Positions 1-7,168 of a DNA stretch of 64,000 bases are shown here, piece after piece. A program made the position numbers and the translations under genes. The stretch is from Crenobacter oryzisoli. Its GTDB lineage: Bacteria; Pseudomonadota; Gammaproteobacteria; Burkholderiales; Chromobacteriaceae. Each line of letters begins with the position of its first letter. Position 1 is the stretch's first letter. The notes under the pieces were generated by a model. That model was given only the letters and a program-made list of their open reading frames with translations. It searched no databases and had not been told where the DNA came from. The DNA lies in contig NZ_JAUEDK010000018.1 of NCBI RefSeq assembly GCF_030385785.1, positions 20,269 through 84,268 on the forward strand. The letters are read 5' to 3'.

Positions 1-482
1 AGGTGGCCGCCGTTGCCGAATGCTGATGCGGTGCCTCGGGTAATCGGAGCGCGATCGCCCGGGTCCACTGCCTCGTCACTGAGGCTGAGCATGCCAAGCG
101 CCACGGTAGCGCCCCGGGCGGTGTTGGCGGCCAATCCGGCGTGGGCGCCCAATCTCGCTTGCAAGTTGAAGGTGCATGCAGGGGAGCTGCCGCATTATCA
201 GCCACCACAATATCCCCCGGAGTGGCTTTTGGCGCCACTGCTTCCTAGCGGTGATGTCGTCTATTAGATGGTGAATGTTGGACTCACGCCTGGCGCAGGT
301 TCTACGAGGAGGTTAAGCCGCTGGCTAAACGTGGCCAAGCGGTAGAGTGGATTGCATCGCTGATGCCATGCATAGACAATGCCCGCCACGCCTTGGACGA
401 AGACGAGTGTCAGCGGCGGAGATTGGTGAAAAATGCACCTTTCCTGGCCAAGTTCAAAACCGGGCTCGACCATGGCAGCGTC
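1..482. other. Left-edge region without a recognisable intact gene
   Basis: I see no complete gene here. A plus-strand frame is open from 255 to 491 without a convincing start; it reads as a soluble, protein-like fragment (for example EWIASLMPCIDNARHALDED) that I cannot assign. On the minus strand a short frame running off the left edge (about 1-200) also looks protein-like (ANTARGATVALGMLSLSDE) but has no start. Both look like remnants of disrupted genes rather than expressed genes. The 3' end of the decayed tnpA begins at about 483 to the right. Confidence 0.3.
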
Positions 483-859
483 CGTTGCTGATCGGTGTAT
501 TGGCGAATGATCTCGATGGGCGCACCGCCGCCGCTTCTGGCCTAAGCAGGACGACGAACATAACGCACGACTCTACAGCTTCTTGTGGATACTCGAATTG
601 TTCTTCTTTCGGATCATCCGGCTGTTCAACAGTGCCGAGGTGGAGGTCTTTGGCGGGTAATTCACCAACAGGTGCATGAGATCGTTCTCGCCATCGAACG
701 CCACCAGTTCCGCCTCGAAGACATCGCATATGCCGGCGACGATGGGGGGGATCGTCCAGCACTTCTTTGGTGAGCACTTCACGGCGATGCGTGTAACAAA
801 GACTAAGTGAACATGCATCAGGAATATGAAGTGTCTGCCATGCCTAGGGCGAATCCACA
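483..859 (-). pseudogene. tnpA: IS200/IS605-type transposase TnpA, decayed
   Basis: TnpA is the HUH/Y1 single-strand transposase of IS200/IS605 elements. Pieces of the family are readable on the minus strand: the N-terminal strand HVHLVFVTR, then GICDVFEAELV, DGENDLMHLLVNYPP and RMIRKKN, and after further frame changes GGAPIEIIRQY near 490-530. The gene is broken by at least two frame changes (around 775 and 570), by loss of a few residues before RMIRKK, and by replacement of the first His of the catalytic HUH motif (LMH instead of HVH). Its 5' end lies directly against the IS5-type pseudogene at 861. It faces away from tnpB at 1742, the divergent arrangement of IS605. It should be inactive. 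Confidence 0.72.
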
Positions 860-860
860 T

Positions 861-1622
861 TCAGGGGTTCCAGATCAGGAAGGCCGCCAGATAATAGAGG
901 AACGCCATGAAGTGGCGGGCCTTGCGGTCGTAGCGGGTCGACAGTCGCCGCCACTGCTTGAGGCGGCCGAAACAGCACTTGATCGCGTTGCGTGCCCGGT
1001 AGCGCGTCGCGTCGAAGGGACGCGGCCGTTGGTAGCTGTGCGGCAGGATGACCGGCTGAGCGCCCAGTAACTCGATCGCAGCCACCAGCGCCTAGCTTGT
1101 CGTAGCTCTTGTCGGCCAGCACCCGGCGGGAACGGAAGTCATGCAGCAGGGCCGGTGCCTGGGTGATATCGTTGACCTGGCCTGCGGTCAGCAGTAGGCG
1201 CAGCGGCCGTCCCTGCTCGTCGCTGGCCAGGCGGATTTTGGTGCTCAATCCACCTCGGGAACGCCCCTTCCGTTGAGTTTTGCTTCCCTTTGCCGGTTAC
1301 CATCTGCTCATGAGCATGCACGATGGTGCTGTCGATCTGCAGGTGGTGGTTATCGCGGTCGGCCACCATCAGGGCGAAGATCCGCTCCCAGACGCGGCGT
1401 GCGGCCAAGCGGGTGAAACACGAGTGAACCGTCTTGTGCTTGGTAACGCGTAGGCAGATCGCTCCAGCTCGCCCCGGAACGGAGGGAGCCCCCACAACAC
1501 GCCGTTGACGAAGGTCCGGTTGTCGACACCGCTGTGTTCCGGGGCGCCCACCTTGCTGGACAGGTCGGTCGCAGACGGGCTCATTGGGCATCGGTCAGTT
1601 CGTAATGGCTGGGGTGTGGCAT
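861..1622 (-). pseudogene. IS5-family (IS427-like) transposase, frameshifted and with a nonsense codon
   Basis: The minus strand encodes a DDE transposase of the IS5 family in pieces. The start region (ATG at 1622) reads HYELTDAQ followed at once by TGA where the family has Trp. Then, in other frames, come NRTFVNGVLWGL, VWERIFALMVADRDNHHLQIDSTIVHAHEQ (the first catalytic Asp region), ADKSYD (second Asp) and NAIKCCFGRLKQWRRLSTRYDR (the C-terminal catalytic Glu/Arg-Lys region is degraded), ending at 861. At least three frame changes plus the nonsense codon make it non-functional. It lies between tnpA and tnpB of the IS605-type element, so it probably inserted into that element. I could not define convincing terminal repeats. 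Confidence 0.75.
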
Positions 1623-1741
1623 GGTCTGGCAGGAGGAAAGCGGGGGAGCCTGCCACTTTACATGCCCACCGCAAGGGAATGAATGTCGATTCGGCCTCGT
1701 GTCGATTTCATTACTCGTAGGCCAAAACTATAATTTTTGGC

Positions 1742-2956
1742 ATGCAACGTCTCCAAGCCTTCAAATATGAACTGATGCCGACCGGTGAGCAGCAGCGCGA
1801 CATGCGCCGCTTTGCCGGCGCGTGCCGATTTGTGTTCAATCGTGCGCTGGCGTTGCAGAAAGCCAACCACGAGGCCGGCGGCAAGTTCATCGGCTATGTG
1901 GCGATGGCGAAACAGCTGACCACCTGGCGCCATAGTGCAGCAACGGTATGGCTGAAGGATGCGCCTGTCCACCCGTTGCAACAGGCGTTGAAGGACTTGG
2001 AAAAGGCTTACAAAAACTTCTTCGCCAAGCGGGCCGACTTCCCGCGCTTCAAGCGAAAAGGGCAGTCGGGCAACTTCCGTTATCCTGACCCGAAGCAGAT
2101 CAAGTTCGATCAGGCCAACGGCAGAATCTTCCTGCCGAAGCTGGGCTGGCTACGTTACCGCCATAGCCGGGAGGCGCCGGGCGAACTGCGCAACGTCACC
2201 GTCAGCCTGTCGTGCGGCAAATGGTTCGTCAGCATCCAGACCCGTCGCGAAGTCGAACCGACGATCCCGCAAGGCGGCGCAGTCGGTATCGACCTGGGCA
2301 TTGCGCGTTTTGCCACCTTGAGTGACGGCACGTTTTATGCGCCGCTTAACAGCTTAAAACGGTATGAAACCGCCCTGCGCAAAGCGCAACGCGCGATGAG
2401 CCGCAAGACCAAATTCAGCAACAATTGGAAAATGGCAAAAGCCCGCATCCAGCGCATTCACGCCCGTATCGGCAACGCCCGTCGCGACTATCTGCACAAA
2501 GCCTCGACCACCATCAGCCAAAACCACGCGATCGTGTATATCGAAGATTTGCAGGTGCGGAACATGTCCAAGTCAGCGGCCGGCAGCACTGATGCGCCGG
2601 GTAGAAACGTTCGGGCCAAGTCCCATCTGAACAAAGCCATTCTAGATCAGGGGTGGTTCGAGTTTCGCCGCCAGTTGGACTACAAGCTGTCGTGGAACGG
2701 CGGGCATCTCATCGCCGTGTCACCACGCTATACCAGTCGGACTTGTCCGGAGTGTGGTTACGTATCAGCAGATAACCGCCGCACCCAGGCTCGGTTCGCG
2801 TGCGTGGAATGTGGCTATGAGAACAATGCCGATCTGGTCGGTGCGATCAACGTGTTAAGGGCGGGGCTCGCCCGGTTAGCCTGTGGAGAAACTTCGCCTG
2901 ATGTTGGGGTGTCGGCCCAGGAACCCACCGAAGCGACTATACAGCTCAGCGTATAG
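1742..2956 (+). CDS. tnpB: IS605-type TnpB, RNA-guided nuclease (transposon accessory protein)
   Basis: At 404 residues this is a full-length TnpB, the ancestor group of Cas12 nucleases. Known members use an RNA from the transposon right end to cut DNA next to a short target motif. An N-terminal helix-turn-helix/OrfB region is followed by a RuvC-like nuclease whose three acidic residues are all present: Asp184 (GIDLG), Glu268 (YIEDL) and Asp364 (NNADLVGA). A zinc ribbon (CPEC and CVEC pairs) sits between the second and third. A TATAAT hexamer at 1729-1734 lies only 8 bases before the ATG, so the transcript may be nearly leaderless. No frameshift is seen, in contrast to tnpA, IS5-1 and IS5-2. 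TnpB may therefore still be active although the element cannot transpose on its own. Confidence 0.9.
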   Translation: MQRLQAFKYELMPTGEQQRDMRRFAGACRFVFNRALALQKANHEAGGKFIGYVAMAKQLTTWRHSAATVWLKDAPVHPLQQALKDLEKAYKNFFAKRADFPRFKRKGQSGNFRYPDPKQIKFDQANGRIFLPKLGWLRYRHSREAPGELRNVTVSLSCGKWFVSIQTRREVEPTIPQGGAVGIDLGIARFATLSDGTFYAPLNSLKRYETALRKAQRAMSRKTKFSNNWKMAKARIQRIHARIGNARRDYLHKASTTISQNHAIVYIEDLQVRNMSKSAAGSTDAPGRNVRAKSHLNKAILDQGWFEFRRQLDYKLSWNGGHLIAVSPRYTSRTCPECGYVSADNRRTQARFACVECGYENNADLVGAINVLRAGLARLACGETSPDVGVSAQEPTEATIQLSV

Positions 2957-3040
2957 CGCCGTAGGAATTCCCTTCCTTCCCGCTCTTGCAGAGCGGCGAG
3001 CGTTAGCGAGAGGTGGGGAAGGATGTCAAATGACATCACA
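2957..3040 (+). ncRNA. Candidate IS605 right end / reRNA (omega RNA) 3' scaffold
   Basis: Directly after the tnpB stop the sequence folds. CCGCTC (2980-2985) pairs with GAGCGG (2991-2996), enclosed by a CCTTCC (2971-2976)/GGAAGG (3017-3022) stem. In IS605 elements the guide RNA scaffold overlaps the 3' part of tnpB and the right end, with the guide just beyond the element boundary. By that logic the boundary would lie near 3025-3035 and the following bases would be the guide. Position and folding fit; the exact end is not determinable from one copy. Confidence 0.35.
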
Positions 3041-3630
3041 TCGTGTCATGTTTGAAAGAGGGAGAAAGAGTAATCCAACCGGGTCCAACCGGTATTCAAC
3101 TCTTACACCACCAGAAATCACGATATCTTAGGTAGGAATAAGGTTTCAGTGGGCCTGCGTTGTTAAAAAAGGCCTGCTCCTAACTTTTCATCCTTATACC
3201 TGAATGGGAGACTCTTCGGTCGTCCCCTCTGCGCCATGGGAGCCAATACCGAAGGCCGGGCAATGTTCATGGCCGGGTTTCAAGTTTCCCCAAGGCGAGT
3301 GTCGCCAGTCCTGACGGGCTGCAACGCCAGATGCAGTAGGTCCCATATGCCTGTTCCTGCCCGCCGTGCAAGCGATGCCAAGAGGTCATGCCACTGCCTG
3401 AGTTCCCCAGCAGGGCCATCTATGGGATGCCGATGGCGAGGACGAACAGTATTCTGCTGAGGGCAGCCTTATCCTCTAGGCGAGGATGGCCACCTCTGCG
3501 GGGGTGGGGCGCTGCAGGCAACAAGGGCTGCAACGATTTCCTGAGCTTCTGGCTGACAACACGACGTTTCATTCTTGCCAAATGAGGCTCTATTTATTTG
3601 GCATTATGCGGGCTTTGGTTAGCGACTCTA
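3041..3630. other. Non-coding or degenerate stretch between two insertion sequences
   Basis: No frame here has a plausible start, codon use or recognisable motif. A small palindrome (ATGACA, 3030-3035, with TGTCAT) sits just past the presumed TnpB element end. The rest looks like unconstrained intergenic or eroded DNA up to the left inverted repeat of the IS5-type element at 3631. Confidence 0.4.
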
Positions 3631-4475
3631 GAGCATGTTCTGAGCCATGTCATAGCCGTAAGATTCAGCGACTATGGCAGACCGCAAACCCTACCCGGCC
3701 GATGTGAGTAATGAGGAATAGGTATTCGTCGCCCCCCTATTTGATCCTGCTTCCGCTCGATGCCGGCCAGCGTCGCCACGACCTGCGCGGAGTCAACGCG
3801 CTGCGCTACGAGGTGTGCACCAACTGTCCATGGCGGATGCTGCCCAACGATCTGCCTCCGTGGTCGCGGGTGCATCAGCAGATGCAACGCTGGCTGCTTC
3901 GAGGCCATCGTGCACGATCTGCGCATGCTGCTTTGTCTGGTCTATGCATGCATTCCGCATCCTTCGGCGGCAATTTTGAATAGCCGCACCCTGCAATCGA
4001 CGCCCAGCAGCGGCGTCCATGCCGGCTACGGCAGTGCCGAGCGAAAGAAGGGCTCGAAAGTTCATCTGGCGGTCGATACGCTCGGCCACCTGCTGGCCCT
4101 GCATGTCACGCGGGTCAATGAGCAGGATCGGGATCAGCTCAGCCAGTTGGCTCAGGCCGTGCAGGCGATGAGCCATCGAGAGGTGACACTCCTATGTTGA
4201 CCAGGGTTACACCGGGGAAACAGCTACCAACGCGGCCCGTGAGCACGGCATCGCCCTCGAAGTGGTCAAGCTCCCCGTGGCCAAACGTGGCTTTGTGCTG
4301 CTTCCATGCCAATGGGTAGTCGAACGCGGCTTCGGCTGGGCGGCCCGATTCCGCCGTTTGGCCCGTGACGACGGACGCCTACCTGAAACTCTGTCAGGGT
4401 TGCACTACCTTTCCTTCGCTTACCTCTATGTTGCTGCACCTAACTGATGCCATGAACATCGTTCAGAACATGATC
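3631..4475 (+). mobile_element. IS5-family insertion sequence (about 845 bp), defective
   Basis: Terminal inverted repeats are visible: the left end GAGCATGTTCTGAGC (3631-3645) matches the complement of the right end GTTCAGAACATGATC (4461-4475) at 13 of 15 positions. Both ends are flanked by TA, with CTA/TAA trinucleotides around the junctions, fitting the short target duplication of this IS group, although the exact TSD is ambiguous by one base. Length and a single transposase frame fit an IS5-family member. The transposase is broken. Confidence 0.78.
3674..4447 (+). pseudogene. IS5-family transposase, amber codon and frameshifts
   Basis: Starting at ATG 3674 the frame reads MADRKPYPADVSNEE and then TAG exactly where the family has a Trp (NEEW). 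The protein continues in shifted frames: RRHDLRGVNALRYEV, CPWRMLPNDLPPW, FEAIVHDLRMLL, SRTLQSTPSSGVHAGY (first catalytic Asp region altered), KKGSKVHLAVDTLGHLLALHV, then YTGE and EVVKLPVAKRGFVLLPCQWVVERGFGWAARFRRLARD, ending near 4447. At least two frame changes are required, so it is inactive. The conserved YREK-type C-terminal signature (VVERGFGW) is intact. Confidence 0.85.
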
Positions 4476-4481
4476 TAAGTG

Positions 4482-4511
4482 TTCCGTAGTTGCTTGCTCT
4501 GTCTTTATAAT
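4482..4511 (+). promoter_or_regulatory. Candidate promoter at the left edge of the defence island
   Basis: A perfect -10 hexamer TATAAT occupies 4506-4511, just outside the right inverted repeat of the IS5-type element. The matching -35 position (TTCCGT at 4482 with an 18 bp spacer, or TCCGTA with 17) is poor. It would drive transcription into the small HsdM-like frame at 4581 and the sigma-factor operon, giving a leader of about 210 bases before 4730. The call rests only on the -10 match. Confidence 0.3.
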
Positions 4512-4580
4512 CACCACCATTCATTCGACATTCACTGCTGACTTATTTCATCCCTTCGTCAGCATCATGGGCATCACAAC

Positions 4581-4733
4581 ATGAATCATCTGGCCCTGTC
4601 CTCCTCAGCTTGGTCGGTTGCAGATCTTCTGCGCGGCCCTGAATACCAGTGGCTTCGCGAGTCTTTGACCCTCAGCGACGTGGAAAGCACTTCCTTTGCT
4701 ACAGGTTATGGTCGCCTAGGGGAGGCAGGATGA
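4581..4733 (+). pseudogene. 50-codon frame resembling the N-terminus of type I methylase HsdM, fused to unrelated sequence
   Basis: ATG 4581 opens a 50-residue frame beginning MNHLALSSSAWSVADLLRGP. The segment LSS-x-x-WSVADLLRG is the characteristic N-terminus of HsdM/N-6 DNA methylase subunits of type I restriction systems. After about residue 22 the resemblance stops and the frame ends at TGA 4731-4733, overlapping the ATG of the sigma factor (4730) as ATGA. It is probably the stub of an earlier hsdM gene whose body was replaced by the present cassette. It could also act as a leader peptide coupling translation to the sigma gene. The HsdM resemblance is by eye. Confidence 0.5.
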
Positions 4734-7168
4734 ACGCGTTGGATAAACCCTTTGAACCAACCCTTGGTCGGCTTTTCAAAATGGCTGTGCTCGCAGGGGT
4801 TGAAGCCGCCGTCAAGCTTCATGTTCGTAGGGGAGACGATCTGAACGCCAGGGATGGTGCAGGCATGACGCCGCTCATGCTCGCCGCCTCGAAAAACAAG
4901 GCTTCCGTCTGCACCCTCTTATTGGCCGCAGGGGCCAACCCAAGCCTCCTCGACCTCTCAGGAAGGGATGCGCTGTCTATCGCTAGGCATGCAATGGCTT
5001 TGGAAGCCGCCTCGATACTCGAGGCAGCCATCATGCCTGAACCTGAAACGGAGCCTGAACCGGAGCTTGCTTGCAAGATGGAGCCTGTGGCATTCGGACA
5101 GAATCTCGATTGGGATGAAGGCAACGAGCATTCTGCTATCGACTTGTCAGGCTGGGAGGCGGATGAGGACGCACCCGTGCCAGAGGGTGACTCGTCCATC
5201 GTGGAGCTGGCGGCAGAGCTACATAGGACGATATCTGCCCTGATCCCGGACGATGACGCAGAGGGGTGGGTAGATTTCGAGGCATTTCTGCCTGAGCGCG
5301 CGGCACCGCTCCCTGGCAGCCAGGGTGAGGCGGAGGCCACGCGTCTCCGTCACTTGCTGTTGCGGGCGATTCGCGAAGGAAGTGTTCCCGAATTGGATTT
5401 TACCGAAGCCTGCACGGACGAATTTGGGGCCGTGAACCCGGGCTGGACCGCTCTTTTGCGCCTGACCCTTGGGGAGCTTGGAGCGGAGACGGACGAGCGG
5501 CATGAGCTAGGGGACGAGCCTTGGCTCGCTGGGGCACGGGAGTGGGAGGACGAGGAGGTTTCAAGGGCGCTAACCTTCATTGAAGACATCGAGTCGGGCC
5601 GAAATGAGCCTGCGAGGTTCTACGCCAAGGAGATGCGGGTTGGCGAGTTGCTATCCGCAGAAGAGGAAGCGCGGCTCGGACGCGAGATGGAGGAGGGACT
5701 TACCGAGGCCTCATTCGCGCTGGCGTCCTGGCCGGAGGGGCTTGAGGCCGTGCTGGAAGCTGCGGAACGCGTTCGCTCCGGTGCGCTCCGCCCTGAGAGT
5801 GTTGCGCTGAGCTCCGAGGCCGGGCTGGATGAAGAGGGGCAGTCCGTTGCAAGCCCGATCGAGGTCGACGACGAGGCATTGGACGAGGATGACGGCCTCT
5901 CAACGGAGACGAAAGAGTTTCTCGAGCGCATGGACGAGGTCCGTGCACTCTTCTTAGGGGCGGCTTGCGCGTCGTCCAATGCGATTGTATTGGGCGAGGC
6001 TGTCGTGAAAGTCCGGCTGTCACCGTCGTTCCTGTGTGGACTCGCAAGACAAGATGGGGCTGGCTGGGACACCTCCTCGAAGTTCTCCGCCGCTATTGGC
6101 AGATACGCCAAGGCGCGGGAGACCATGGTGTTGCACAACCTCAGGCTTGTCCTCTCTGTGGTCAAACGTTACCAAGGGCTGGGGTTGCCCCTGGAGGACC
6201 TGATCCAAGAGGGTAATATCGGCCTAATTAGGGCTGTGGAAAAATACGATTGGCGGAAGGGCTTCCGGTTCTCCACTTATGCAACGTGGTGGATTCGTCA
6301 GCAGGCAACGCGTTCTCTGGCGGAAGCTGGTAGGACGATCAGACTCCCTTACCATGTGCATGAGAGAACCCTTGTGCTACGCAGGGAAGCTGAGGCAGTA
6401 GAACGAGAGACTAGTCGAACACCGACCGACGCACTCCTAGCCGAGAGGCTGGGCATGCACGTCTGGAAGGTCTCGTCGTTGCGCGCCCGGATGGAAGAGC
6501 CGGTCTCCTTGGAGGAGCCGGACGAGTTTGGTGGATATTTGGCAGATACCCTTGCTGGGGAGGGGCTCCTCTCCCCGGAAGAGCATGTGGAGCGTATCTC
6601 CTTGATTGAGACCCTTGGCAAATTGTTCTCCGCGCTCGACCCAAGGAGTGCTGAGGTTTTGACACTTCGATACGGTTTCGACGGAACCGACCCGCGCACT
6701 CTTGAGGAGGTCGGGGAGCATTTCGGGGTTACCCGGGAGCGCATCCGGCAAATCGAGGCGAAGGCCCTGAAAAAGCTGGCTCATCCAGCAAGGGCCGGGA
6801 TTCTCCGTGCATTTCTTTATCCCGACCATGATGCCGGGATGGAGGATGCGAACGGCTACGATCCTGAAGAAGCCCCCCCTTTGGCCGCTGACGCTCCTGG
6901 CGATGAACCCGCTAAGCAGTCTGGTAGGCCGACCAATGTGGGTCCGGCCGTCCAAACTGTCCCCGCGGCGATGGCAAGCGCGGAGGACGTCGAGAGGGTT
7001 CTCGAGTTCGCAAGAGCGTCGGGAGCTGTGGTGGAGGACCGGCGCGGCGATGGTGGATGCGTGTTGGTGCGCCTGCCGCCAGACAAATATATGAGGATAA
7101 AGAGTCTGCTCCAGGATCTTTTGGCCGCAGGCTTCTCGCCCTTGCCTGGAATGGTGTATCGGAAATGA
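4730..7168 (+). CDS. Ankyrin-repeat / sigma-70 fusion protein, first gene of the defence operon
   Basis: This 812-residue protein starts at ATG 4730 behind GGGGAGGCAGG; an upstream ATG at 4649 lacks such a site. Residues about 17-100 form roughly two ankyrin repeats (DGAGMTPLMLAASKNKASV, LLLAAGANPSLLD), followed by a long acidic stretch. A sigma region 1.2-like segment (EPARFYAKEMRVGELLS, about 293) precedes region 2 (about 458-545; LIQEGNIGLIRAVEKYDW, RFSTYATWWIRQQATRSLAE) and region 4 (about 637-697; RTLEEVGEHFGVTRERIRQ). These parts resemble primary RpoD-type sigma factors rather than ECF factors. Roughly 115 extra residues follow region 4 and end in a compact domain. Its stop overlaps the next gene's start (ATGA), so it belongs to the restriction-type operon. 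Its target promoters are unknown. Confidence 0.85.
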   Translation: MNALDKPFEPTLGRLFKMAVLAGVEAAVKLHVRRGDDLNARDGAGMTPLMLAASKNKASVCTLLLAAGANPSLLDLSGRDALSIARHAMALEAASILEAAIMPEPETEPEPELACKMEPVAFGQNLDWDEGNEHSAIDLSGWEADEDAPVPEGDSSIVELAAELHRTISALIPDDDAEGWVDFEAFLPERAAPLPGSQGEAEATRLRHLLLRAIREGSVPELDFTEACTDEFGAVNPGWTALLRLTLGELGAETDERHELGDEPWLAGAREWEDEEVSRALTFIEDIESGRNEPARFYAKEMRVGELLSAEEEARLGREMEEGLTEASFALASWPEGLEAVLEAAERVRSGALRPESVALSSEAGLDEEGQSVASPIEVDDEALDEDDGLSTETKEFLERMDEVRALFLGAACASSNAIVLGEAVVKVRLSPSFLCGLARQDGAGWDTSSKFSAAIGRYAKARETMVLHNLRLVLSVVKRYQGLGLPLEDLIQEGNIGLIRAVEKYDWRKGFRFSTYATWWIRQQATRSLAEAGRTIRLPYHVHERTLVLRREAEAVERETSRTPTDALLAERLGMHVWKVSSLRARMEEPVSLEEPDEFGGYLADTLAGEGLLSPEEHVERISLIETLGKLFSALDPRSAEVLTLRYGFDGTDPRTLEEVGEHFGVTRERIRQIEAKALKKLAHPARAGILRAFLYPDHDAGMEDANGYDPEEAPPLAADAPGDEPAKQSGRPTNVGPAVQTVPAAMASAEDVERVLEFARASGAVVEDRRGDGGCVLVRLPPDKYMRIKSLLQDLLAAGFSPLPGMVYRK

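Noticed and set aside
3041..3630. Small plus-strand frames (3236-3460 and 3388-3585)
   Set aside because: They have no start signals, no recognisable domain and erratic codon use; more likely eroded intergenic DNA.
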